A DNA stretch of 64,000 nt from Astropecten irregularis (Eukaryota > Echinodermata > Asteroidea > Paxillosida > Astropectinidae). Location of the stretch: contig OZ020254.1 in the NCBI GenBank assembly GCA_963971285.1, forward strand, positions 5,332,001 through 5,396,000, given 5' to 3'. Position numbers and translations under genes: made by a program. Below the pieces are notes generated by a model. The model had not been told where the DNA came from. It was given only the letters and a program-made list of their open reading frames with translations, and ran no database searches. Shown here piece by piece: positions 54,383 through 64,000 of the stretch. Position 1 is the stretch's first letter, and each line of letters begins with the position of its first letter.

Positions 54383-57354
54383 TTACTGGCATGGTGATTT
54401 AGCCTCGTTCCCAGTGCATCCGATCTCGTCTGAGAGGTCTGCACAGTCCACGGTACCGTCACATCGCTGACAGCCCAGGATACACATACCATTAATGCAT
54501 TGGAAGCTCTCTAAGGGACTTCCATCTATGGTCTTCTTGCCAGCAAAGTCCAACTCACAGTTTTCTGCGATGGGAAAGAGAAATGAAATGGCAACAGTTA
54601 GTTAGAAACTAAGAATGACATAGATGCCAACATCCTATCCATCCTCATACACACTAGGATGCCACTTTGCCCAGGTTAAGAGTTTTAGTGGAGTTTGTAA
54701 AAGTTGACGTCCTTCAGCTGCAGCAATATACATCTTCACTGAATAATCAAAGAGTTTGTTTTTATGCGCGCGCGAAAATAGCCTCTGAAACCACAGACAT
54801 AGGTTATCTTCCTATGGGCCTTTTCGAAACGGAGGCTCTAAAATGACAGGTATTAACATAGAGTTTGGCTGCCGCGGTTCGGAAGTAGATTTTCTGGTTT
54901 GAAAAGAATACAGGGCTTCAGTTTCAATGAAAAGCCACAACCAGAGCCTGATCCTGATTCTGATCCTGTGCCAGAGCCTGAGACCCCGTTTCGTAATGGC
55001 ACTATGTTTGAAACCCCAGGCCTGCATGATCGCAATATAAGGAGAGCGCCCTCCGTTGTTCAGTTTTGGACCGATCGACTCATAGTTATCGTAATTAAGT
55101 ACCATTTTGCTGAATACAGAGCTTTATAAAATGTGGACAATGAAAGCAATCTAGGCAGTTCACAACTCCACCAAATTGATGAATCTCATTCCCTCCTGGC
55201 CTTCATCAATGAACATACATATAGAGCATTATGCCGGATGGTGACAGAATAATCAATGAAAGGTTTGTTTTAGTTAACACAAGAGGGCGCATTTTCCTGA
55301 GCTATTTTTGCCAGTGATTGTAAATAATGGTCGCAAACATTGGACCCAACATGGTAGCAAACATTGGACCCAACATGGTAGCAAACATTGGACCCAACAT
55401 GGTAGACTGTATGCTTTTAAACGGGCCTCCATCCATCTTTGGTCCAAAATCTATGAAGCTGCACGAATTATTTAGACATGTTCTTCTTCTTCCTCACCCT
55501 TGTGTTGTGTCTCGCAGTGATCCTCATCCGAGAAATCTCTACAATCCAAGATGGAGTCGCATTCGAAACGCTTCAGTACACATTCATTTCCGCTCCTGCA
55601 GTCGAATTTGGCAATCCCCCACAAGTCATACTGAGCGCACGTAACTGTAAGATGGAAAATAATAACTAGGTGTTTATATAGGCCAATATAGATCACATGC
55701 AGTGCATTTCTAGTCCAGTCGAGTTCATCAGTATAGCCAGATGAATCGAAAGAACTTTCAAGTTGGTCTTAAAAACCAACACCAGTGTCTTTGCCAACAA
55801 GTTCATCTGCATGTTCAATCCAGGGAACGTAAATTGAGAGAAAAAAAAAACCCACAATAAAAACCCTGGAATCACGAAAGACAAAATTTCCCAACTTTGT
55901 TTGTCAAATGAACGTTCTACTGGTAAGCAGACCGGATCATGTTCGGCACGAATGCAAACATGTATTATTACAAAGAGGAAAAGTCTCAAGAAAGTCTCAA
56001 GAAAACAGTTAAAACTGCCTGCACGTTTGCGTACAAATCAACTGGTTAGCAAACCGATTCGTTGACATGGCCGCCATCAAATATTGTATAATAAACGTGG
56101 ATATCTCGTTTTGCAATATACATACCCGGCCCGAACTTTGTGATTCAGCCCTATAAAATGGATAGGTATTACACCACAGAGTGCAGATGTTATTCTTGGA
56201 AGCATTTCAGTAATACCATCCCATTACTTCAGTAAGAGGATTTGAAAGAGTAGGGGAACAAAATCTTGCCATGTTGCCTTCGTCTTTGTTGCAATTTGCT
56301 ATATGATTCCCCCAGATTTATACTTTCATCAATCTTTCCATCCTTTTGATAAATTCCAGACCTTTGCACGTTTTTATTTTTAACTTAGGATATCTGTACT
56401 TTCCGCAGCTGTAGTATAATATTTCCAATTATTATTCGCAATGTACTTCCACTAACGTCAAATGTAATTTACAGCAATCGTCAAGTTGCCATTTAACGGC
56501 CAGCCAGAATGGCGCCAACTTATTCCCGCCAATTTCCCATCAAAGAGTTAATATTGAATTTATACACATTGGAAATATGAAAGGGAGGGAAACCCTTTGT
56601 CATAATCAAAATGTCGGACGTAGCTCTAATGATACATTCTCGCTGAGAACTTTTCTTTTATGCTGTATGGGCAGACCAGCTGCACATGGTTTCAACATTA
56701 TAACTTAATACTTCGCGTGTAATATTTTAATTACGTTTTTTTATATTTTTGATAAATGCCCGTATTCAGGAGGTGATTTAATTATACGCGTATAACAACG
56801 TGCAATTCTAATGTTATGTATTGTTCTAATTGGTGCCAATTCATCATTTTGAAAGCATTTTGCTTTAAATAAGTATTTCTTTGCGGATCCAGAACAATTG
56901 TGTCCTACTCACATAAATCGGGAAATCGGGCTATATTGTTTTCATAAAGTGAGCTGAAATAAATATAAAAAATGCATCTTAAAAAACATGTGACACGCAT
57001 TTGGTATCTATATCTGTTGAAATCTGAGAAATTGGGGATACATTTTTAATGGGGAACGGCGACACCTTATGAGATTTAAGCATTTTCGAGTATACACGTG
57101 GTTTTTACATTCCATTTATAACGCCGAGACGCATGTTATATTTACAGGACGTAAACGAAATAAGCAAAACGAATCGTTTCTATCTTTTATGGCTTAATAA
57201 AGAAGAAGAAGAAGCAGAAAAAGAACCTCGAACTTGCAGACGTTTTGCTCTTTGCTATAATTGAGTACTCATAGTTATACTTACATTGTGCAGTTGATGA
57301 GGCAAACAATGAGCAGCACATGGCCAAGACGATGCATACAACTTGGACCTTCAT
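54383..57354 (-). CDS. Small secreted protein with two LDL-receptor class A modules (copy 2)
   Basis: Exons on the minus strand: 57285-57354, 55498-55644, 54383-54564 (TAA); both introns are phase 1 and GT-AG; 132 residues. Exon 1 is a signal peptide ([20 protein letters not shown]). Exon 2 encodes LDLa 1 ([21 protein letters not shown]). Exon 3 encodes LDLa 2 ([22 protein letters not shown]) with extra cysteines (ILGC and a terminal SPC). FECDSILDC parallels MECDSIFDC of the 43.8-45.8 kb gene, and the exon plan is identical, so the two are paralogues. If intron 2 is retained, translation would stop within it after an acidic EEEEEHV tail. A splice acceptor at 57388-57389 precedes the coding exon. 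The extracellular function is unknown. Confidence 0.87.
54818..55003. repeat. MITE family B copy in LDLa copy 2 intron 2
   Basis: GGGCCTTTTCGAAACGGAGG and CCCCGTTTCGTAATGGC are inverted ends. CAGAGCCTGATCCTGATTCT and TTCAATGAAAAGCCACAACC lie inside. Confidence 0.75.
55327..55406. repeat. 24-bp minisatellite in LDLa copy 2 intron 2
   Basis: Three near-identical units of ATGG(T/A)..CAAACATTGGACCCAAC followed by a partial unit. The unit is a multiple of three and open, but no gene context makes it coding. Confidence 0.9.
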
Positions 57355-57426
57355 CTTGTCAGTACGGTGGTGGATAGGCTTATAGTCCTGAATATCAAAT
57401 TAAGGTAATAATTATTATCAGTTCAC

Positions 57427-57797
57427 TTAAAGGTAGTATCATACTTTGGTTTTTATCAAAGAAATACAGATTCATGGGCAAAAATATCTTGGAAGATACA
57501 GAAACAGTCATCTGTGAAAATTTCAGTCCCGTACGGTGCCCACTTTTTGAGAAAACAGTGAAAAACAGCCATAGTATTTCTTAAGTCTTTTCTCTTTTAT
57601 TTTTGATCTTTTAAAAGATCAAAAAGATTTTCGGTCATTGTTTTACTAATTTCTTAATTAATACACCATTTCAGGCATAAACATTTTAACGGTATGTTTC
57701 TACCACCACCATCTTCATACCCTGTATTAAAGGTATACGTAAATCTGTCAACATTTCTGTTTTGGTTTCTTACCAAAGTATGATACTTCCTTTAAAA
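57427..57797 (+). repeat. MITE family A, full-length copy in LDLa copy 2 5' intron
   Basis: TTAAAGGTAGTATCATACTT and AAGTATGATACTTCCTTTAA are the ends. The interior holds ACAGTCATCTGTGAAAATTT, GTACGGTGCCCACTTTTTGA and TGATCTTTTAAAAGATCA. It is among the most complete copies. Confidence 0.85.
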
Positions 57798-57900
57798 CAA
57801 TGAGTCCAAGTTTCTAGACTCTGTTTATAGACGGCCACACTAGTCAATCTTGGGGGTAAGATTGGGGTGAGATTTGAGAGCCAGTCGAAACTCGGACGCC

Positions 57901-58151
57901 AAGGGCCAATTTCATAGAGCTGCTTAGCACACAAATTCGCTAAGCATGACATTTCTGTCTTAATAAAAACCGGATTAACAACCAAATTGCCATGTGTTGT
58001 GTATCACTTGCAATAGTTCTTTGGTTGTTGTTCGCTGACCATGAATATCAAATTTAATTTTCAGTGGTGGTTTGTTTTATTGGGCAAGCCATTCATAATT
58101 ATGCTGAGCAATTTTTGGTGCTAAGCAGCAGGCTATGAAATTGGTCCCAGA
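57901..58151. repeat. MITE family C copy
   Basis: AGGGCCAATTTCATAGAGCT and GGCTATGAAATTGGTCCC are the ends. CTTAGCACACAAATTCGCTA and GCTGAGCAATTTTTGGTGCT lie inside. Confidence 0.85.
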
Positions 58152-59284
58152 GGGCTCCGGACAGAATGAACAAATCAACAAATCTTTACTTCATTGGCGT
58201 AAACACACTGCACCAACTCTTAGTAGAGATGTAATAGAGATATAATATTACATAAATCTTGATATTGTTTTATTATATGAAATACAGATTTATAAACTGA
58301 CATCAACCACGAAAGGAGAGTCAAATGCAATAAGTCTAGTGGTTGAAATAGGACTCAGCATTCTCATCACCCAAATAGAGAAGTAGGAGGGCCGTCCGGC
58401 GTCTATATAAGAGCGGAGCCTCCCTAAAATTATTTATTAATCTCTCAGCAATGCACTGGATTTAAAAATATTAAAATAAAAACCCAAAAATAAGGCCTAT
58501 AAATAGTGCCACGCAAACCAAGTCTCCTGCCTTTGTTTTAATCTAGACGAAAAAAAAAACTCATTGGAATTTAGCTGCGGCCTACACTGTTTGCTAAATC
58601 AATCAAAGTCATAATAACTAGAGGCCTCCATGTGGATTACACAGGCGTATTATTGTAGGGCTTGAATGGTTCATCCTGGCCCACGGGGCCGAGCTGCAGC
58701 ACCGGCCGGTATATTATGCATGAGCTAGGTTAATTTGGCCGACTTTGCCGGACTTCAATATTGATTTAGCCCAGTTGATCCGACGTGGGGAGTGGGTCAA
58801 TGCTGTTTAATCAGACCGTTGGGACCAGTCAAAACAACTGATATTATCTGCCTCATCACACAGACAACACGAGAATGGGCCAACCCCTTTAATTAATGGT
58901 GATTATATTACATAGACCACGCAAAAGCCTTCAGGATCATCAGCTAGGGCCGCCCTTGGGGCCGTCTTACTTACGACGGTGACACACGCATCATACGGCC
59001 TACGTTAACTTATTGAAATTCTAAAATACCAATGCTGTTTGTTTTCCACTTTATGTAATCCTTACTATACACAAATATACAACTTTTAATAGGATCGTGA
59101 GGGAAATTATTCAATTAGTTCAATCACGAACGCATGATTAACAAGATAGCAACGCGATTCATTAATCTGGTTTATTTTATGGTCACACCTATGCTATAAT
59201 CATAATGATTGCCACGCCTTTTTGGTTTATTCTTAGCTTCAAAACAAACTCTTTTGCATTCCATCATTTAAATGTATAATATAT

Positions 59285-59575
59285 GATTGGTAAAGGTCAA
59301 AGAACAGCACGAAATGATAAACCTGTGAACATTTGAGCTCAATTTCAATTTGACATCTGACTCATAAAGATAAAGAATTGTTTTGACCTTACCCCGAGAT
59401 CAAAACTGTTTCCGGTCTTTGTTTGACTAATTTCTAGTTAAATACACCATTTCAGCCGGAAATAACTTAAGGCTATGTTTCTACCATCACCTTATTCGTG
59501 ATATCCTGAAAGTTATACGTAAATCTGTGAACATTTCTGTTTGGGTACGTTACCAATCCTGTACTGCAGCTTTTA
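59285..59575 (+). repeat. Uninterrupted relative of the 27705-28205 repeat
   Basis: AAACCTGTGAACATTTGAGC, TTGTTTTGACCTTACCCCGA and GGTACGTTACCAATCCTGTA match the two halves of 27705-28205 across the point where the hAT-like element sits there. Confidence 0.7.
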
Positions 59576-60540
59576 AAGTATAGCGTACAGTGCATAAAGT
59601 TGAAAAAAGATTGCATTTGTGTTTATTATTGCTACATGATTTTTCATTCTGTCCGCAAGATGATGAAAAATAGATAAGATGTACATTTATTACAGAGAAT
59701 TAATGGCGGGAACTCCTTTGTAAATATTGTTACACGCGTAGGCCCACATGACGTCTTTAAGTCTAGGGTTTCAATGATAAATCCAATACTTGAGTATCAT
59801 TTATCATTTCGAGCCACTGGCTTTGATCGTCACAGGCACAGCGGTTGATCTATAATGCTTGGAGAGAAAATAAATTGCCTATGTCAGTGACAGAACCCTC
59901 TGTCCATGCCGGCAAAAAGACTTCGCGAGTACAGCCTTATTTTGAGAACCTTCCCGCCCACTTTCATTCCCTTTGCGAGTGACTCTCAGGCCTCGATAAG
60001 TGTGTAATCCTACCATGGAGATAGGAAGAGAGCTCATTGCTTATACCATGGAGAAATAAGACACTCCATGCTTATACACTTTAATGTAACAGAATTAGGG
60101 ACGTGAGCAAGTTTCATTATTCTGCCTCATCAACAAACCAAACAATTTATCGCTATAGGACGAGTTTTTATAAAAATATACACAGCATCCGTTACAGACA
60201 CACACTCGGCCGGGCACACTATAACTTACGGTGTATTGTTTTTAATGCTTAATGGAGGTTAAACCCATCAATTCCAGTGACTTGTTAGTATACCTTCAGC
60301 CTTATCGCATTCCTTACGCGAGTCCCGAACATCTTCATCGGTATACATGTTCTGAGTGATAATGCATAAAGTGCACACCTTACATTACAACGAAAGGTGC
60401 TAGGTCTACTGATATGTTTTATAGCCGCGCTTGAAATTCTTAGCTGTACCTTTTAAGACATACAATCATGTACAATGCCAGTCAGAATTAACTAAGTTGC
60501 AAGCGCTGAACTTTTAAGGAGGAATTAGGTTTTATCTTAC

Positions 60541-60675
60541 CTTACAACTTCTTGTAGCAAAACGACTTTAGGTTTCAATCACTTGAACTTTATTGTGAAG
60601 AAGTGGATGAAAGTACTTTTTTCAGTCTTCGTGTGATCATGCAGCTCACCAATTAGTGTCGATCTATGGATGTGT
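60541..60675 (-). other. Probable 5' untranslated exon of LDLa copy 2
   Basis: On the minus strand the sequence ends in a strong donor, GTAAG|GTAAGATAAA (exon end 60541). It would join the acceptor at 57388-57389. The exon start is estimated from the TATA box at 60698-60705. There is no transcript evidence. Confidence 0.45.
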
Positions 60676-60697
60676 CAAAGTCCATATGGGGTGGCTG

Positions 60698-60705
60698 TAT
60701 ATATA
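60698..60705 (-). promoter_or_regulatory. Candidate TATA box (TATATATA) for LDLa copy 2
   Basis: TATATATA lies about 30 bp upstream of the inferred start of the 5' untranslated exon, within an otherwise GC-balanced stretch. Its spacing to a strong donor supports it, but TATA-like strings are common here. Confidence 0.4.
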
Positions 60706-61837
60706 GAGAACGACCCAACCACTAATTAAGCAATAGCCTGGTGTGACGCTGGCCTCAGTGACGTCATTTCCGGTTTCGCGAAACATTGCATCATTGGATA
60801 TTCCCCATTTCACCCAATCTCAGTGACCGCGAGCACCGGCATTTTCCCAAGATCACGGAAGTTGATGTCATGAAATCCAGGAACTATAACAAACGGGTTC
60901 AGGTACACTTTAATACTTCCTCCTATACCTGCTGGAAGTATATACTGACTGGGTAGCATAGGGGATATACGGATATCGGCTGGGAAGAATCACTTATGAA
61001 TATGCATATAATATTTGAATATGCATAATTCGGAAAAACAAACATTTATTACATGGCCTCTTAATAATTTGAGTGAAACGAAGCTAGAAGTAAGTTTAGT
61101 TTCCACGACCGTGAGTTCAAGAATACCGAGCAGGGAGGGATGGCATGTACCATGGAGGTACAAATAGTACGGGCTTGAAACATCCACGACTACAGGCCCA
61201 CCTGGGGTTTCCTTTGCTCCGTTTGATTGGTTGGCCTAGTCTTTGGTTTTCTTTGAGATTTTGATTGAGGTAATCGCCAAAATGAGATTCTTAAGGTTTC
61301 AACAATGGCTATAATTTCAAACGGACAATCTGTGCATCAATTGCATCAACATGATGTACTTTCCCGATTATAGGAACCGACTCAGCTGCGTCTTTTTCTC
61401 TTTTCTGATACAGTACATATTTCTTAAACCGAACTGACACTCGATCGGAGATTGTTTTTAAATCTGGTTTTGCTCTATAAACAAATCCCTTAATTTATGG
61501 TAAACGCTATAGTGATAATTGGGTGGTAATCCATACACAAGTCGCGAACCAACTCTGATTTATTACCGGTAGTGGAGATGCTCCTGTGATAACGAAATAA
61601 ACATTGGGTGTTGATTGGTTCATTAGCAATTATCATCTTTAGTCTTTCAACGGTAACGTTTCATGAAAAAAAGCAGACACGGCATTTAAGCTCATGGAAT
61701 CAACTTTGAGGTACCGAGTCGCAGGGAAATAAACACTGCAGAAAATAAACAAAAATGCGGCATTGGATCGGGGAGCGTGCCAAGAGGTTTATTCGTATAA
61801 GCGGACCATACATTAGAGAATAATGTTTGACTAATTT

Positions 61838-62191
61838 AAAGGTAATATCATACTTTGGCTTTTATTTTGTCAAAGAAATGCAGGTTCATGGGCAAACATA
61901 TCAAGAAAGATACAATAACAGTCATCTATGGAACTTTCAGTCCCATGCATACGGTGCCCACTTTTTGAGAAAACAGTGAAAAACGGCCACGGTTTAAAAA
62001 AAGTATTTTCACCGTTATTTTTGATCTTATAAAGATCAAAAATATTTGCTTTACTAATTTCTTGATAAATACAAAATTTCAGTCGGAACAACGGCATGTT
62101 TCTACCATCACCACTTTTATCAGTCTGTAATTAGTTATAGGTAAATTTGGGAAGATTTCTGTTTCGGTGTGCTACCAAAGTAGTACCTTTA
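61838..62191 (+). repeat. MITE family A copy
   Basis: TTTAAAGGTAATATCATACT and the right end CTACCAAAGTAGTACCTTTA are inverted. AATAACAGTCATCTATGGAA lies inside. Confidence 0.8.
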
Positions 62192-63308
62192 AGATGAAGA
62201 AAATAATACATACAAACACGGCCAATAGATCTACTTTAAAGAGGTTAATGTAAACGCCACGGTTTGCATTTCAATCAAGGCAGGTTGAAGCTTTTGTTTC
62301 ACAATTCTGACGAATACCCCAAGAGGGCGCTATAGACATTTGTATATGTTACGATCGATCGTAAGGCTTCGAGAAATCCACCCAAGGCATATCTGGCTTC
62401 GCTCAATTCTAGGTTACGACAATCTGTAGCCTATGAATTTTCTGTGAAATCCTCTTTTCCATGATTACAAATTCCACACTACATCCATCGATGACATCAC
62501 CACTAACAATCACATGGTGGAAAATTGCAATCACCGCAAAATTTGCAAAAAGGATATCCGTTTTTTGTTATTTACGCCGAAAATCGACAAAGTTGTAAAC
62601 GCAGGAAACTTGTACACAACAGTTTATAGACCACACTTGACTGACCGCAGCTAATGTTGACGTATCGTGACGAATCCGCGTTCAAGTTTGCAGTGGTATC
62701 CGTGACACAAATCTGACTCCGCATTTTTTGCAACAAAAAGTACACTCGTCTCGGGGCACGTGACTGCATGGGTTTTCTGGAAGCGTGAAGGTCACGCGGG
62801 AATAAAGTGTAGAGCAAGGTCATATATGTTTCATACCGAGAAAATGTGCACCTGTGTGACGCACGCGCACTGTCAGCGCAGCTAGCAGGTGAAACTGAAT
62901 AAAGCCCTGGTCTAATATTGACAAGATGTTGCATGCAGCTATGAGCGGGTTCTGAGAAAAGCTCATAGCCAAACTCTTCAATATACGATTCTCTAATTTT
63001 GATTTGGGAATGAGGCAAATAAACAGTTAAAACTACCAAGCGGAAAGTGCACTGCATGAGTGACCCACCGCCTGGGTTATACACCGGAGGCTGTCCATAT
63101 AACGGTGATCTGTCATTAATGTGGCTTACTATGGAACAACTCTTTTCAAGATGAGAAGACAAATATTATATACCGCACTGATATAAATGATATTACAATT
63201 ACCCACATCCCAGTTATGATTGATCAGACGAACATGAAATCCCGCCTTGCAATAAGCAATAAACAATCACTTTACTTATAAATGGCTGTATGAACGTACT
63301 CAGTATAC

Positions 63309-63525
63309 TTTGGTTTTTGGTTTTTGTCAAAGAAATGAAGATTCATGAGCAAAAATATCAAGGAAGATATGCCGAATTTTTGAGAAAACATAGAAAAACG
63401 TCCACGATATTTTTAAAAATCTTGTCGCCGTTATTTGTAATCTTTTAAAGACCAAAATTGTTTTTTGTTTTTACTCTTTTCTGGATAAATACAGGCAGAA
63501 ACATTTTAACGGTATGTAATCTACT
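63309..63525 (+). repeat. MITE family A fragment followed by family D
   Basis: TTGTCAAAGAAATGAAGATT and GGATAAATACAGGCAGAAAC match family A. At 63530 the sequence passes into family D (AAAGATCCTGCTAGGATCGA), an arrangement similar to 44264-44615. Confidence 0.65.
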
Positions 63526-63529
63526 GTTG

Positions 63530-63780
63530 AGAAAGATCCTGCTAGGATCGAAACGTCAGGCCCTCCCACATCTCCAAGCAATCTCCAATTCAAGTCAATA
63601 CTCCATTCCAAGTAATCAACTGCTGCAAACTGCTCATCAGCCAAAATGACCTGAAATATATCAAATGCTTAGAGTTAGAAGGTCCGACGCGTTTCGATCT
63701 TTCTCAAAGGCTAAAAAGGCTATATTTTGCAAGTCATTATTTGAGTTGATGAGCAGTTTGCAGCAGTTTATTAATTGCAT
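63530..63780. repeat. Repeat family D, long palindromic copy
   Basis: AAGATCCTGCTAGGATCGAA through GCAAACTGCTCATCAGCCAA is partly mirrored by TTGAGTTGATGAGCAGTTTG to 63780. The element may therefore be two copies head to head. Confidence 0.65.
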
Positions 63781-64000
63781 TGAAGTATAATCTACAAGCA
63801 AACTAAAACACACCATCATCAACTAGACTGATGGTTGATCGGCTAGCTAGGAATCATGATGGAACGAGGACTCCGATTATAGAGGATTTATCAGCAAATG
63901 ATCATTGGTTCCGGATCATTTAGGACTAATCGTTCATCGCAATGAGTTTCACTAAACGTGAAACATGTACACTGCACGGGCCAACGGATATAAGTAATGA

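Larger units (their letters stand above)
60710..64000. other. Intergenic region, no gene seen
   Basis: It contains family A copies at 61838-62191 and 63309-63525 and a family D segment at 63530-63780. A CpG-containing stretch with a minus-strand open frame (62572-63162) has no ATG at its 5' end and no recognisable domain. Nothing else was seen. Confidence 0.5.

Noticed and set aside
55327-55644. Plus-strand frame containing three MVANIGPN repeats
   Set aside because: It is the minisatellite read in one frame and then the antisense of an LDLa exon; no splice or start context.
1-64000. CRISPR array, operon or bacterial features
   Set aside because: Introns, SINEs and MITEs show nuclear animal DNA; no regularly spaced direct repeats with unique spacers were seen.
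1-64000. Retroviral, LTR or Polinton copy
   Set aside because: No capsid, integrase, protease or reverse-transcriptase motif and no long direct terminal repeats were recognised.

Overview
The window looks like nuclear DNA of a marine deuterostome invertebrate. An echinoderm, possibly a sea star, is my best guess. The evidence is long AT-rich intergenic DNA, vertebrate-style multi-exon genes, a dense population of short inverted-repeat elements (MITEs), tRNA-derived SINEs, and an insect-type gustatory-receptor-like gene, a family reported in echinoderms and hemichordates. The species is an inference. No retrovirus, LTR element or Polinton was recognised.

Region 1 (1-19.7 kb, + strand) is almost entirely one gene. 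I could place 28 phase-consistent coding exons encoding 1,567 residues, with the first exon(s) lying upstream of the window. The ends match the vinculin/alpha-catenin superfamily: an alpha-catenin/vinculin-like head in exons 1-10 and a vinculin-like tail in exons 25-28. Between them lie about 600 extra residues of mostly helical sequence and a Ser/Pro/Arg-rich hinge. Vinculin has about 1,066 residues, alpha-catenin about 906 and alpha-catulin about 734, so this is an unusually long member. Its introns carry many MITEs, two SINE copies and a LINE remnant.

Region 2 (19.7-32.9 kb) has no gene I can support. It holds a mosaic of MITEs, including an 8-bp-TSD hAT-like element nested in an older repeat whose uninterrupted relative lies elsewhere in the window.

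Region 3 (32.9-41 kb, - strand) has an intronless 612-residue class A GPCR with degenerate signature motifs. Next is a five-exon gustatory-receptor-like (Grl) seven-transmembrane protein whose last exon carries a TYFILVSQT version of the family's TM7 motif. The Grl model has one unresolved frame conflict at its 71-nt third exon.

Region 4 (43.8-60.7 kb, - strand) has two paralogous genes for small secreted proteins, each a signal peptide plus two LDL-receptor class A modules, with the same exon plan and the same intron phases. The second has a plausible TATA box and 5' untranslated exon near 60.5-60.7 kb. The rest, including 60.7-64 kb, is intergenic with more copies of the same repeat families.

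I see no operon or obvious shared pathway. The vinculin-like gene concerns actin-linked adhesion, the GPCR and Grl concern sensing, and the LDLa genes are secreted products of unknown role.
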